A stretch of DNA of 54,152 nt, from assembly GCA_001781415.1 (NCBI GenBank), contig MFLT01000006.1:9387-63538 (forward strand), given 5' to 3'. The notes beneath the pieces are model-generated. The model had not been told where the DNA came from. It saw only the letters and a list, made by a program, of their open reading frames with translations, and did no database searches. This DNA is from Candidatus Kaiserbacteria bacterium RIFCSPLOWO2_01_FULL_45_25. Lineage in GTDB: Bacteria > Patescibacteriota > Minisyncoccia > Phycocordibacterales > UBA918. This document shows, piece after piece, positions 7,789 to 16,126 of this stretch (position 1 is the stretch's first letter; each line of letters starts with the position of its first letter). The translations under genes and the position numbers were made by a program.

Positions 7789-8550
7789 ATGGATACTATT
7801 TTAAATATGCTGGCCGCACTAGGTCTTACTCCACGTACGCAGGCAGTGTATGTTGACCTACTGTCACACGGCCCTTCAGCGGCACGAACTATCGCGCTCC
7901 GCCTTGGTATCCCGCGCTCATCTCTTTACGACCACATCAAGCCACTTCTCGATTTGGCCCTTGTATCTGAACTAGAGACTGGTACTAAAGCCGTCTTTGC
8001 CGTCCATGACATAAGCGACCTTGATCGACTGGTTGCCAAACAAGAACAATCACTAACATTGTTGCGTTCGCAGTTCACTAAAGCCAAAGCCACACTAGCC
8101 GAAGCGCATACCTCTCACGCAGAGCCCAGGATTAAATTTGTCGAAGGCAAGGCTGGGGTGGCAGCACTCTTACTGGAAATGCTTTGGGATACTAAGAGTG
8201 AAATTAAAACCGTTTGGCCGTACGAAGCCATGCTTAAAGTTCTTACCCCTGAAGATCTCGAACTTTTTAATCGTAAGCGTATCCGCCAAAACATTTCACT
8301 TAAGACTATTTGGACTGGGCCTAAGCCGGGCAAGCAACATCTGTGGCGCGGAGGGGATTTCAAGGTAGAGCGGCGTCAGGCCCCAGCTAAGTACAGTGCT
8401 TCAATGGCGTATAACATCTACGGCGACAAAGTCTCTTTCTTTAGTTCAGTTGGTGAGCAGTACGGGTTTGTGGTCCATAGTCGGGATTTTGCCGAGCTTA
8501 TGACGGCACAATTTAATGCTCTAGCTGAAGTCTCCAAAGCTGAGAAATAG
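7789..8550 (+). CDS. TrmB-family transcriptional regulator
   Basis: 253 residues starting at ATG 7789; the open frame upstream is antisense to the Gam-like gene and is ignored. The N-terminal 70 residues are a winged helix (LTPRTQAVYVDLLSHGPSAARTIALRLGIPRSSLYDHIKPLLDLALVSEL). A short coiled coil follows (KQEQSLTLLRSQFTKAKATLAEA), then a C-terminal alpha/beta domain (IKFVEGKAGVAALLLEMLWDTKSEIKTVWPYEAM) as in TrmB sugar-sensing regulators. The ligand is unknown. It is divergent from the Gam-like gene and carries an inverted repeat over its own promoter. No transporter is adjacent, so the target may be only itself or distant genes. Confidence 0.85.
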   Translation: MDTILNMLAALGLTPRTQAVYVDLLSHGPSAARTIALRLGIPRSSLYDHIKPLLDLALVSELETGTKAVFAVHDISDLDRLVAKQEQSLTLLRSQFTKAKATLAEAHTSHAEPRIKFVEGKAGVAALLLEMLWDTKSEIKTVWPYEAMLKVLTPEDLELFNRKRIRQNISLKTIWTGPKPGKQHLWRGGDFKVERRQAPAKYSASMAYNIYGDKVSFFSSVGEQYGFVVHSRDFAELMTAQFNALAEVSKAEK

Positions 8551-8552
8551 TT

Positions 8553-8581
8553 TTGACACTGTCCATAAAGTGTGACATAGT
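8553..8581 (+). promoter_or_regulatory. Strong sigma70-like promoter
   Basis: TTGACA (8553-8558), a 17-base spacer and CATAGT (8576-8581), giving a leader of about 70 bases before the small gene at 8660. Confidence 0.65.
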
Positions 8582-8659
8582 ACTATTCGGTATTTTCTTT
8601 CGGCGGCACCTGCTCTAAGCAAGTGTCTTTCAGTAAAACGTTCATTTGAGGAGTTAACC

Positions 8660-8875
8660 ATGAGTTTCGTTCAAGTCCTAGCCACGGCCACCATCTCTGG
8701 CCTGGTCTCTGGTGTGACGGTGGTCTTTGTTTTGGCGCGCTTGTCTTGTGCAGACCCGGTGCCCCAAAAAGGGGCTGATGAAATCACGATGGTGCGCCAG
8801 TTGCCGCCGGAGCGTGGTATCCACAACCGGTGTCTCTCGCCGTCTTTTGGCGGAAAAGTTCGCTTTGTGCTGTGA
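8660..8875 (+). CDS. Small single-pass membrane or secreted protein
   Basis: 71 residues. GAGGAG lies six bases before the ATG. The N-terminal third is hydrophobic (VLATATISGLVSGVTVVFVLARL), enough for one membrane helix. The rest is polar (SCADPVPQKGADEITMVRQLPPERG) with two cysteines. It does not match a family I know. Promoter, ribosome site, frame and terminator are all present within 380 bp, so this is a real single-gene unit of the orphan-cassette type seen elsewhere in the window. Confidence 0.65.
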   Translation: MSFVQVLATATISGLVSGVTVVFVLARLSCADPVPQKGADEITMVRQLPPERGIHNRCLSPSFGGKVRFVL

Positions 8876-8898
8876 GTCAGAACCTCTGGCCGCCAAAC

Positions 8899-8930
8899 AA
8901 AAAGCCCGCATTCGTGCGCGGCTTTTTTAT
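8899..8930 (+). terminator. Rho-independent terminator
   Basis: AAAAAGCC and CGC arms paired with GCG and GGCTTTTTT; ends the 71-residue gene. Confidence 0.8.
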
Positions 8931-8950
8931 TTATCTAATTTAGATATTTA

Positions 8951-8978
8951 AAAGGCCGAAGCGTAAGCTTCGGCCTTT
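8951..8978 (-). terminator. Rho-independent terminator
   Basis: Perfect 12-base stem AAAGGCCGAAGC with GTAA loop, placed just after the stop of the methyltransferase on the minus strand. Confidence 0.85.
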
Positions 8979-8997
8979 GATCTGTGGCCCTCTTGGT

Positions 8998-9603
8998 CTA
9001 TCTCACTGCCAACAAACTCATGGTTTCGTGTTGCTGGTCTTTCCAAAAACCAGTCACTTGAAAGCCAGCATGAAGGAACAGTCCACGTATTTCCTCTGGG
9101 TAGTAGGCGGTGTGCCAGGCAGATGTTCTGTCGTACTCAATCATGCCGTCATGGCTGAAACCGTGGTTGGGTATCACGGTCATCATGACTCCTTTTGGCA
9201 TGAGCAAGGTACGAATTTTCTCCAGACTTTCTTTGAAGATTGCCTTGGGAGTGTTCGTAATTGAATGGCAGGCCCAAACACCAGCCAGACCCTTTTCAAC
9301 ATCAAGTCGGTTGAGAGACATGATTTGGAATCTAGCCTTGGGATTCTGCTTTCTGGCCGCCGAAATCATTTCTGGTGAATAGTCGATACCGAGGTACTTG
9401 CAGCCGTTTTTGATGAACAGAGGGGTATATTGCCCATGACCACAGCCTAGGTCGAGCACTTTCTTCCCGGGTAGGTGTTCAAGAAAAGTTTGCAAGCACT
9501 TTGTGGCAACTGGCGTGGGATTCTTTTCCCAGAACCTGCTTTTGGCCAGATCATCATTGAAGCGGACACCCAAGGCTTCTGCTTGGACGAGTGCGATAGA
9601 CAT
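8998..9603 (-). CDS. Class I SAM-dependent methyltransferase
   Basis: 201 residues. Motif I is KVLDLGCGHGQYTPLF near residue 50, with motif II at YLGIDYSPEMISAARKQNP and a post-motif RFQIMSLNRLDVEKGLAGVWACHSITNTPK. This is the Methyltransf_11/25 layout; the acceptor, probably a small molecule, cannot be read. The start is fixed by AAGGAG four bases before ATG. It has its own promoter (9648-9676) and terminator, so it forms a single-gene cassette. Confidence 0.85.
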   Translation of the reverse strand: MSIALVQAEALGVRFNDDLAKSRFWEKNPTPVATKCLQTFLEHLPGKKVLDLGCGHGQYTPLFIKNGCKYLGIDYSPEMISAARKQNPKARFQIMSLNRLDVEKGLAGVWACHSITNTPKAIFKESLEKIRTLLMPKGVMMTVIPNHGFSHDGMIEYDRTSAWHTAYYPEEIRGLFLHAGFQVTGFWKDQQHETMSLLAVR

Positions 9604-9647
9604 GTTTCTCCTTCAGTCTGTGGGGTTGAGTGGAACTAGCGGACTAT

Positions 9648-9676
9648 TTTATATACCTTTAGTTTGATTTTGTAAA
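9648..9676 (-). promoter_or_regulatory. Sigma70-like promoter of the methyltransferase
   Basis: TTTACA (9671-9676), a 17-base spacer and TATAAA (9648-9653) on the minus strand, with a leader of about 40 bases ending in AAGGAG. Confidence 0.6.
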
Positions 9677-9680
9677 CAAA

Positions 9681-9992
9681 TTAATCAAACGAGTGGTGGA
9701 CATCTTCAAAGTTAGTGATGCGACCTTTTTCGTTAACTAAGATTCCTTCTCGCTTATAGAGTGCTCGACGCTTCTTCTCGTGTTCGGGAGTGAGCCAGAC
9801 ACGGCCACCAGCATAGACGATGCGGTGCCAAGGGATGGCGCGTTGGTTCGGCGCTTTACCAAGGATACTTGAGATACTCCGAGACGCCATAGCTCCGCCA
9901 CCAGCAGCGCGCGCTAAGTCGCCGTATGTCACAACTGTGCCCTCAGGTATAGAGAGTGCCAACTCGTAGACAATAAGTGAGAAAGGGGACAT
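9681..9992 (-). CDS. atl: Alkyltransferase-like protein (ATL)
   Basis: 103 residues equal to the DNA-binding domain of O6-alkylguanine-DNA alkyltransferase, with the N-terminal domain absent. The active-site PCHR is replaced by PWHR (RAIPWHRIVYAGG), and the helix-turn-helix block TVVTYGDLARAAGGGAMASRSI precedes it. In known ATLs the Cys to Trp change removes methyl transfer; the protein binds and flips O6-alkylguanine and hands the lesion to nucleotide excision repair. The start is six bases after TATACT with no ribosome site, so a leaderless message is expected. Confidence 0.92.
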   Translation of the reverse strand: MSPFSLIVYELALSIPEGTVVTYGDLARAAGGGAMASRSISSILGKAPNQRAIPWHRIVYAGGRVWLTPEHEKKRRALYKREGILVNEKGRITNFEDVHHSFD

Positions 9993-10101
9993 GGAAGAAG
10001 TATATCAAAACCAGCAAATAAAGAACTAAATCGTCGTCCAAAGTTTTATTTTAAGAAAAAATCCAGTTTTATTTTATCTCGGACGTGTATCATACTCTTG
10101 T

Positions 10102-12774
10102 ATGAAAACACATATAACCCGCTACTTTCTCGTAGCCACTGTCATTACCTTTAGTTGTTTTAGCTTTATTACCACCGTATTAGCACAAACCACGCCGTGT
10201 GGTGAGATTATTTATTTCGATCATAGTGAACCAATTACCGATTGTGAGGACCCGTTTGCTGTCCTTACACCTGGTCAAGAAAAGGTGGTGATTATGAACG
10301 AAGAGGTAACTGAAGGAGAAACCGTATACACAACATCTGCGGGAGTTGAATATTATTATCCAGTCATCAGCCGCAATGATTTTTATAGAGATGTATATTT
10401 CCGTCACGAGAATGGAAATCTGGTGGAAGTAGATTCAGAGTATCGAGAAATTACTCTGGAAGATTACCGAAGAGTAGGGCTAGAGTATTTTGGTGACGCC
10501 ACCACCGCCGAACCATACGCCCAATTTCAAATGGGTGAAGACATTGATACCGATAGCCCAACCTGGGATTGGGATGCTTATGATGCGTACAATGATTTAT
10601 GCCAAGCACGCTTTGAGGGTTGGCGAACACCTCTCACCCCTGGTACGTATACAGCGGTATTCCAACTAGTTGCAGTTTCCGTATATAACAATCCTGCCAA
10701 CTCTGAGTCTTGGTCACAAAAGATGTGGTCATACATCATCCCTACCGCTCACGCACAGTTCGCCAACAGTAGTTACGGCACTGTTACCTTCACTATAGCT
10801 GAAGAGGTGGTGGAACCAACTGGCGCTTCTAGTGTGTTGTTCCTGCCGGGCATCCAGGCGAGTCGGTTGTATACAGACGGAATACCTGGAACTGAGAATC
10901 AGGCATGGGAGCCGAATGCCAACAGTGATGTAAACGACCTACGCATGAGTGCGTCTGGTGGAAGTATTCATGACATATACACCAAGGATGTGGTTGATGA
11001 GGTGGCGTTTCCAATATTTGGCGGAAATATCTATAAAGGATTCCTCGGCATGCTCGAAGACTTGGTTGATGATGAAGTAATTAAAGACTACGAAGCTTTT
11101 GCCTATGACTGGCGATACGACGTGGAAGATGTTGTATTGAACGGTACGAAGTATGAAAATGAAGTACGTAGTGTAGTGGCAAAGGTGGAAGAACTGGCCG
11201 AAGATTCATATTCGGGAAAAGTTACTGTGATAGGACACTCTAATGGCGGGCTGGTGGCCAAAGTTCTTATTAATGAACTCGAACGACTTGGCAAAGCTGA
11301 TTTGGTAGACAAGGTGGTGTTTATTGGTACTCCACATCTAGGCACTCCAAAAGCTATCGCAACTGTCCTTCATGGTTATGACCAGCAAAAGCTTGGAGGG
11401 TCAGTAATTGAAGATAATACCGCTCGGGCAATAATCCAAAACATGCCCGGTGTGTACGGTCTCCTTCCAAGTCAGCGATATTTGGAGCTGGCAAATGAGC
11501 CGGTCATTACTGTATTAGATGGTCCAGCTACTTCACCAATGTATGAAGCTTTTGGTGGCGAAGTGGAAGGTATTGATGAATATAGAAATATATTAAATGG
11601 ACTAGAAGGGCGAACAGATGACTTTGCAAATATCAGTAATCCTTATCGAACCAATCCACTCATGCTTCAAGAAGCTTTGGATCTTCATGCCGAGTTGGAT
11701 TATTGGGAGGCACCAGAGGGTATAGAGGTATTTAACTTAGTGGGTGTTGGTCTGCCAACCGTTCGGACTGTGGAATATAGAAATGTAACTGAACGGATAA
11801 ACTGTATACCTACTATATTTGGCGGGTCTATATGTGACACTGTAAATATCCTCCGACCATACGCGCATTTTACGCAGTATGGAGATAACACAGTTACATC
11901 TTTGTCTAGTAAGGTAATAGTAGGTGAGGTGCAGTATTTAGATCTGGCTGCGTTTAACGATAGCTTCTTTAATCCACTCTTAGTTTTTGAACACGCAAAC
12001 ATTACTGAGGTAGACGGCGTTCAGTCATTCGTAAAAAACATACTAAATTCAACCACCACCCAAGTAGAGTACATAACCGAAACACAGCCAGAATTCAACA
12101 GAGAGTATGAAGTAACCTCTATTGATTCACCTGTCCGAATAGTTAAAGAAGATTCGGATGGTAACAAGACTGGTGTGGTAATGCAGGATGGTGTAGCTGA
12201 AATAGTTACTGATATACCAGGCAGTGAGTATGTTGAATTTGGAGGTACAAAATATGTGATTGTTCCAAAAGATGAAGATGTTACCACGTACTTATACGGA
12301 GAAGACTACGGAAGCTACACTCTCACTACAGCGACATTGTCTGGAGATGAGCAAGTAATAGACACACAGATAATTGACGCCACCACGACACCAACTATGG
12401 TGGCTCAGTATGAATACATTGATGGCTCATACAGCACCATTCTCACCGACTACGACGGAGACGGTACTACTGATTTGGAAATGACAGTTAGTGGGGAGGT
12501 GATACCAGAGCCAGAGCTTACTTTTGATGTTCTGCGTGCCCAAATATTGGACTTAGGTCTATCCAAATCCAGAGTGAACCCACTACTGTTGTTGGTGAAT
12601 TTGGCCGAAAAAGCAGAGAAGCTAAAAGCTCCGCCAAAAATCTCAAAGCGGATAAGTGAACGGTTGTTGATGCAATTGAAAGATATAATTAAGTTGTATG
12701 CAAAGAAAGGATGGATTACTCAAGAACAGAGAGATGTTTTGGTTGAATCAATTAATAGATTGTTAAGTAAATAA
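10102..12774 (+). CDS. Large secreted LCAT-like alpha/beta hydrolase
   Basis: 890 residues with a signal peptide ending TTVLAQ. The N-terminal 245 residues are beta-rich and of unknown fold. A lecithin:cholesterol acyltransferase-like catalytic region begins at VLFLPGIQASRL (about residue 247). The nucleophile is Ser380 in VTVIGHSNGGLVAK, with FIGTPHLGTPKA after it. YGDNTVTSLSS resembles the LCAT GDGTV block, and FEHANI offers the catalytic histidine. The C-terminal part holds strand-rich repeats, an acidic DYDGDGTTDLEM motif and a helical tail. It probably acts as a lipase or acyltransferase on host or environmental lipids outside the membrane. TATCAT lies eight bases before ATG. It pairs with the membrane gene one base downstream. 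Confidence 0.8.
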   Translation: MKTHITRYFLVATVITFSCFSFITTVLAQTTPCGEIIYFDHSEPITDCEDPFAVLTPGQEKVVIMNEEVTEGETVYTTSAGVEYYYPVISRNDFYRDVYFRHENGNLVEVDSEYREITLEDYRRVGLEYFGDATTAEPYAQFQMGEDIDTDSPTWDWDAYDAYNDLCQARFEGWRTPLTPGTYTAVFQLVAVSVYNNPANSESWSQKMWSYIIPTAHAQFANSSYGTVTFTIAEEVVEPTGASSVLFLPGIQASRLYTDGIPGTENQAWEPNANSDVNDLRMSASGGSIHDIYTKDVVDEVAFPIFGGNIYKGFLGMLEDLVDDEVIKDYEAFAYDWRYDVEDVVLNGTKYENEVRSVVAKVEELAEDSYSGKVTVIGHSNGGLVAKVLINELERLGKADLVDKVVFIGTPHLGTPKAIATVLHGYDQQKLGGSVIEDNTARAIIQNMPGVYGLLPSQRYLELANEPVITVLDGPATSPMYEAFGGEVEGIDEYRNILNGLEGRTDDFANISNPYRTNPLMLQEALDLHAELDYWEAPEGIEVFNLVGVGLPTVRTVEYRNVTERINCIPTIFGGSICDTVNILRPYAHFTQYGDNTVTSLSSKVIVGEVQYLDLAAFNDSFFNPLLVFEHANITEVDGVQSFVKNILNSTTTQVEYITETQPEFNREYEVTSIDSPVRIVKEDSDGNKTGVVMQDGVAEIVTDIPGSEYVEFGGTKYVIVPKDEDVTTYLYGEDYGSYTLTTATLSGDEQVIDTQIIDATTTPTMVAQYEYIDGSYSTILTDYDGDGTTDLEMTVSGEVIPEPELTFDVLRAQILDLGLSKSRVNPLLLLVNLAEKAEKLKAPPKISKRISERLLMQLKDIIKLYAKKGWITQEQRDVLVESINRLLSK

Positions 12775-12775
12775 A

Positions 12776-13174
12776 ATGAAAAACTATTTAAACTCAAAAA
12801 AGATTATTATAACAACAATACTGTTTTCAGCTTTGATTGCAATTTGTTATTTAGTAATCATGATGCAATCAAGCCGGATGTTCAGTCTGGAGGTTATGGT
12901 AGGGATAATTAAGCCTATGGTGGTGTTTGCTGTCTCGGTTTTTGTAATATCGTCCTTCTTTATCTTCTTTTCACAAATCATCTTCATAAGCTTCCTAAAG
13001 CGCGTTGTGTCTTGGTATTTACCTATTTTGTTCTACCTGACTGCAACAACCCCCATATTCTCAAGTCACATCATGTCTGTAGGTAGAAGTGTAGTGGTCT
13101 TGTATGGAATGGTGTTATTGGGAATAATTGCGGTGGCATACGCTTTTGCGATGCGGAAGAAGGTACCAGTTTAA
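12776..13174 (+). CDS. Four-helix membrane protein coupled to the LCAT-like hydrolase
   Basis: 132 residues with about four hydrophobic helices (IIITTILFSALIAICYLVI, IIKPMVVFAVSVFVISSFFIFF, YLPILFYLTATTPIF, VVVLYGMVLLGIIAVAYAF). It starts one base after the hydrolase stop, so it is translated from the same message. No family is recognised. A role in export, anchoring or immunity for the hydrolase is only inferred from the coupling. Confidence 0.75.
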   Translation: MKNYLNSKKIIITTILFSALIAICYLVIMMQSSRMFSLEVMVGIIKPMVVFAVSVFVISSFFIFFSQIIFISFLKRVVSWYLPILFYLTATTPIFSSHIMSVGRSVVVLYGMVLLGIIAVAYAFAMRKKVPV

Positions 13175-13191
13175 GAGGATAAAACTCCAAC

Positions 13192-13230
13192 AAAAGGCCG
13201 CCTTGTGCAACTTGCATAGGGCGGCCTTTT
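13192..13230 (+). terminator. Rho-independent terminator
   Basis: AAAAGGCCGCC ... GGCGGCCTTTT, ending the hydrolase and membrane-protein operon. Confidence 0.85.
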
Positions 13231-13349
13231 GCTGTTGTTGCAATATTTATCAACTGGTGCGGCTGTATCTATGGGTACCCGGCCAGTTTTTTTGGTGTCT
13301 CAGGACATTAATATCTCAAAACAGCCAGCCTTTAACTAATATAAATTAT

Positions 13350-13772
13350 ATGAACAATAACGTACTTGTTGCCGTAATCGTAGTAATTCTTATTGTAATC
13401 GGGTTCTTCATTTATGGTGCCATGAATGACGAAACTGATACTGTGCCAACAACTGCCACTTCATCGAACTCATCAACTGGTTCTACCAGTGCTGAGATTG
13501 AGGCCGAATTTGCACGAAACGCTACTATTCGGGCTGAAGAAGCTAAAGCCAAGGAAGTAGCTTTTACAATTGATGTAACCAAGCTTCCCGAAGCCCAACA
13601 AGCATCATTAAAGGTGATGGGAATGAACGATACTTCAATTGATATCACCAACGCCATGCTTACCTGTGCCCGGGTAGATATGAGTGAGACTAGAGTGAAA
13701 GAGATTGAAGACGGCGCCAGTGTCACCGCCAGCGAAGGTATTAAGTTGGTTAGTTGTTATAACGCCAACTAA
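13350..13772 (+). CDS. Membrane-anchored orphan protein
   Basis: 140 residues from ATG 13350. TAATAT lies seven bases upstream, and the longer open frame through the preceding terminator is spurious. An N-terminal anchor (VLVAVIVVILIVIGFFIYG) is followed by a Thr/Ser linker (TTATSSNSSTGSTS), a charged helix and a small domain with two cysteines (MLTCARVD, KLVSCYN). The topology suggests a protein fixed to the outer face of the membrane. No family is recognised. Confidence 0.7.
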   Translation: MNNNVLVAVIVVILIVIGFFIYGAMNDETDTVPTTATSSNSSTGSTSAEIEAEFARNATIRAEEAKAKEVAFTIDVTKLPEAQQASLKVMGMNDTSIDITNAMLTCARVDMSETRVKEIEDGASVTASEGIKLVSCYNAN

Positions 13773-13819
13773 ATACACGCAGCGGTTAGAAGAGCTCCGA
13801 ACCTAGTTCTGGGCTTTTA

Positions 13820-13873
13820 AAAAAAGAAAAGCCCCACGAGTTGTGAAGTCTCGGGGGACTTTCTCGTGAGGCT
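13820..13873 (-). terminator. Terminator with nested hairpin
   Basis: AGCC(C)CACGAG (13830-13840) pairs with CTCGTGAGGCT (13863-13873), with an inner AAGTC/GACTT hairpin; on the minus strand it is followed by TTTTCTTTTTTT. It ends the triple-repeat secreted gene. Confidence 0.7.
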
Positions 13874-13891
13874 CAGGGCGGTATTGATTGG

Positions 13892-14308
13892 TCATTGGTT
13901 TTCGCTGTTGGTTTGCGTGCGCGTCGCTGTCTCTTGCGAGCTTTGATTGCTGGCGTGCTTTTTGTCGTTGTCGAACTTGTCGATGTCCTGCCACGACGCG
14001 GTGTCAGGAAGGCCACGGTTTTTCGCATTCTGCTGGCGAAGCATTTCGTCGGAGATGCGACTAATGTCTTTCCAGCTTGCTGTCTCGGGCAAGCCGCTGA
14101 TGCGAGCTGCCCTCATCCTGGCTTGCTCGTTATCAAGACGGTTGATGTCCCGCCACGTCGCTGTGTCGGGCAGGCCTCGGATTTGGGCGTGACATTTGAG
14201 GCGCTCGGCCATGTTGCTGATGGTGGCGCAGTACTTGTCGTTGGCTGCAGATGCCAGCGATACAAAGGTCACGCCGATGAAGGGAAAGATCAGATGAACG
14301 ATACGCAT
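13892..14308 (-). CDS. Secreted protein with three tandem 27-residue repeats
   Basis: 138 residues. A clear signal peptide ends in SLASAA. After a short segment with two cysteines (KYCATISNMAERLKCH) come three copies of a repeat built as [RS]GLP[DE]TA[ST]W[RKQ]DI followed by a charged helix, at a spacing of about 26-28 residues. The C-terminus is a polar Ser/Thr/Gln tail. AGGAGA lies six bases before ATG. No known family was recognised; the conserved GLPxTAxWxDI core suggests a repeated binding unit. The gene is G+C-rich and has its own promoter and terminator. Confidence 0.75.
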   Translation of the reverse strand: MRIVHLIFPFIGVTFVSLASAANDKYCATISNMAERLKCHAQIRGLPDTATWRDINRLDNEQARMRAARISGLPETASWKDISRISDEMLRQQNAKNRGLPDTASWQDIDKFDNDKKHASNQSSQETATRTQTNSENQ

Positions 14309-14343
14309 GGCAGTTCTCCTGGTAGTGCGGGTGAAGCTGTCCT

Positions 14344-14372
14344 ATTAAATACTCAAATACACTAAAAATCAA
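14344..14372 (-). promoter_or_regulatory. Sigma70-like promoter of the triple-repeat gene
   Basis: TTGATT (14367-14372), a 17-base spacer and TTTAAT (14344-14349) on the minus strand. Confidence 0.5.
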
Positions 14373-14417
14373 TAAATTCGCTAAATTTAGGGTAGGGAAC
14401 CACCGATACCACCAAGG

Positions 14418-14456
14418 TACCTTGCAATGCATAGTACCGTGTGCTAAGGTATAAGC
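14418..14456 (+). promoter_or_regulatory. padR promoter and probable PadR operator
   Basis: TTGCAA (14422-14427), a 17-base spacer and TAAGGT (14445-14450), with ATG six bases further on, so transcription should begin at the start codon. The promoter sits inside an imperfect inverted repeat, TACCTTGCA (14418-14426) / TGCTAAGGTA (14442-14451), which suits autorepression. Confidence 0.6.
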
Positions 14457-14819
14457 ATGAGTGAAGAAAAACAAGAATACAACGTCGAGAATGCCAAGTC
14501 GCAAATGCGAAAAGGTTTTCTTGAATTCCCAGTCCTATTAATAATTGGAGCTAAGCCTACCTACGCGCCGGACATCCTCAAGCAACTCAAGAACGCCAAC
14601 CTGCTAGTAGTGGAAGGTACTCTCTACCCACTCCTCTCCAGGCTGAAGCGTTCGGGTCTGGTCGGGTACGAGTGGCTAGAAAGCCCCAGTGGCCCACCAC
14701 GCAAGATGTACACCATCACGCTCGAAGGGAAAGAAGTTTTACAACAACTAGAAACATCATGGAGGTCACTCGACACTTCAGTAAACACACTAATCAATCA
14801 TTATGAAAAAAGTAATTAA
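14457..14819 (+). CDS. PadR-family transcriptional regulator
   Basis: 120 residues of the PadR winged-helix type: FLEFPVLLIIGAKPTYAPDILKQL, VVEGTLYPLLSRLKRSGLVGYEW and SGPPRKMYTITLEGKEVLQQLE are the family blocks. These regulators usually repress a small operon containing themselves until a ligand or envelope stress is sensed. The gene overlaps the PspC-domain gene by 17 bp, a pairing common in other bacteria, so both are surely one operon. Confidence 0.92.
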   Translation: MSEEKQEYNVENAKSQMRKGFLEFPVLLIIGAKPTYAPDILKQLKNANLLVVEGTLYPLLSRLKRSGLVGYEWLESPSGPPRKMYTITLEGKEVLQQLETSWRSLDTSVNTLINHYEKSN

Positions 14820-15981
14820 CATCACGCTGGGCAGCATCGTCTTTGCCACCGACGAAGACGCTTATGGCGTTCTGGCTTCTTATCTAGAACAGATTAAAAG
14901 TAATCTAAAGAATGGCGACGATACTAAGGAAATAATTGACGACGTTGAGATTGCGATTGCTGAGAAATTCATTGCGCGCAAGCGAAGTGAAAAAATGGCA
15001 GTGACTTCTATTGATGTTGAGGCAGTAATTAGCGAGATGGGTAGTCCAGTGGAGTTTGGTGCGAGCGAAGAAGGGGAGAGTGCTCCACAACAAACCGCTG
15101 CACCAAAGGAATCAGCAGCAGAACCAAAGAAGCGCCTCTACCGCGACCCCGATAATGCTATCGTTGCTGGTATTGCTTCTGGTATCGCTAATTACTTCGA
15201 TATTGATCCGGTGATTGTGCGACTTATCTTTGTTATCTCTATCTTCTTTAATGGGCTTGGTCTCTTGGCCTACATCATCCTCTGGCTGGTGGTACCGGTA
15301 GCCGAGACTACTGCCGATAAGTACGCCATGCGTGGCGAGCGTGTGACTCTGCGGGATATATCAGAACGTGTAAAAAAAAACTTAGATGACATCGAGCAGT
15401 TTGATTACTCAAAAACCAAAGGAGTGTGGTACACACTCCGTGGCTTCTTGGATAAGTTGTTTCAAATCCTCGGTTCGGTTTTAACCTTTATTATTTCAGT
15501 ACTTAGGTACGTGGTAGGGATTGGTGTAATTCTAGCTGGTGCTTTTGGTACGGCTGGACTAGTAGCGGCGTACAGCGTGATTCTCTTATCAGAGAAAGTC
15601 ATGTTCGGAGCGGAGGTACAGCAAGTGTTTGAGACCTTACAGGGCACTACTCTAGGTATTACGGCTTTAGTGTCTCTATTTATCACCATCGCCATTCCGC
15701 TTATTGTGGCGATTGTAGTGGGGGTTAGTCTCTTGGCTAAGCGGAACTACTTCACGGTCCAAAAGACCGTTACGCTAGGCGTGCTCTGGATTGTGGCCGG
15801 TGTATTAGCAGCGACCACCATTGCACTTCAGGTAGAGCAGGTGGTGCAACAAGTAGGTCCAATTGAGGGACGCTTCGATGATTCTAGTTTTGAAATGGAG
15901 TGGGAGAACGGCGCGCTATATATCGAAGACGGCCAAGGTAACTTCATCTATGAAGATAGACAAGAAGTAAGTCCACAATAA
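14803..15981 (+). CDS. pspC: PspC-domain membrane protein
   Basis: 392 residues. Residues 1-80 resemble the HAAS-like cytosolic part that accompanies PadR (ITLGSIVFATDEDAYGVLASYLEQIKS, DVEIAIAEKF). A PspC domain follows (KRLYRDPDNAIVAGIASGIANYFDIDPVIVRLIF ... LGLLAYIILWLVVPVAE), then further membrane helices (VLTFIISVLRYVVGIGVILAGAFG; ITALVSLFITIAIPLIVAIVVGV; TLGVLWIVAGVLAATTIAL) and an acidic C-terminal tail outside the membrane. PspC proteins take part in envelope-stress sensing. Coupling to the PadR gene indicates that its level is controlled by that repressor. Confidence 0.9.
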   Translation: MKKVINITLGSIVFATDEDAYGVLASYLEQIKSNLKNGDDTKEIIDDVEIAIAEKFIARKRSEKMAVTSIDVEAVISEMGSPVEFGASEEGESAPQQTAAPKESAAEPKKRLYRDPDNAIVAGIASGIANYFDIDPVIVRLIFVISIFFNGLGLLAYIILWLVVPVAETTADKYAMRGERVTLRDISERVKKNLDDIEQFDYSKTKGVWYTLRGFLDKLFQILGSVLTFIISVLRYVVGIGVILAGAFGTAGLVAAYSVILLSEKVMFGAEVQQVFETLQGTTLGITALVSLFITIAIPLIVAIVVGVSLLAKRNYFTVQKTVTLGVLWIVAGVLAATTIALQVEQVVQQVGPIEGRFDDSSFEMEWENGALYIEDGQGNFIYEDRQEVSPQ

Positions 15982-15986
15982 ATAGT

Positions 15987-16013
15987 AAAACCCCGGGCTT
16001 TACCCGGGGTTTT
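15987..16013 (+). terminator. Rho-independent terminator
   Basis: AAAACCCCGGG / CCCGGGGTTTT with a five-base loop after pspC. The next 110 bp to the convergent gene hold only two self-palindromic GATATATC words. Confidence 0.85.
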
Positions 16014-16126
16014 AGTAGAGGAGCGCAATATAGGGAATATAAGAGAAAATGACATATTCCTCCCGATATATCACAAAAATCAAGAAAAACTGATATATCA
16101 AGTACTCTTCCTATGTGCTTGCCGGA

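Noticed and set aside
7152..9603. A prophage around the Gam-like gene
   Set aside because: No integrase, capsid, tail, portal or lysis genes are present on either side; the neighbours are ordinary regulators and enzymes.
13128..13349. Long N-terminal extension of the 140-residue anchored protein
   Set aside because: It reads through the preceding terminator and is Cys/Arg-rich nonsense; ATG 13350 has a -10 box seven bases upstream.
13892..14308. CRISPR array or DNA tandem repeat
   Set aside because: The repetition is at protein level, three units with different codons; no repeat-spacer pattern exists anywhere in the window.
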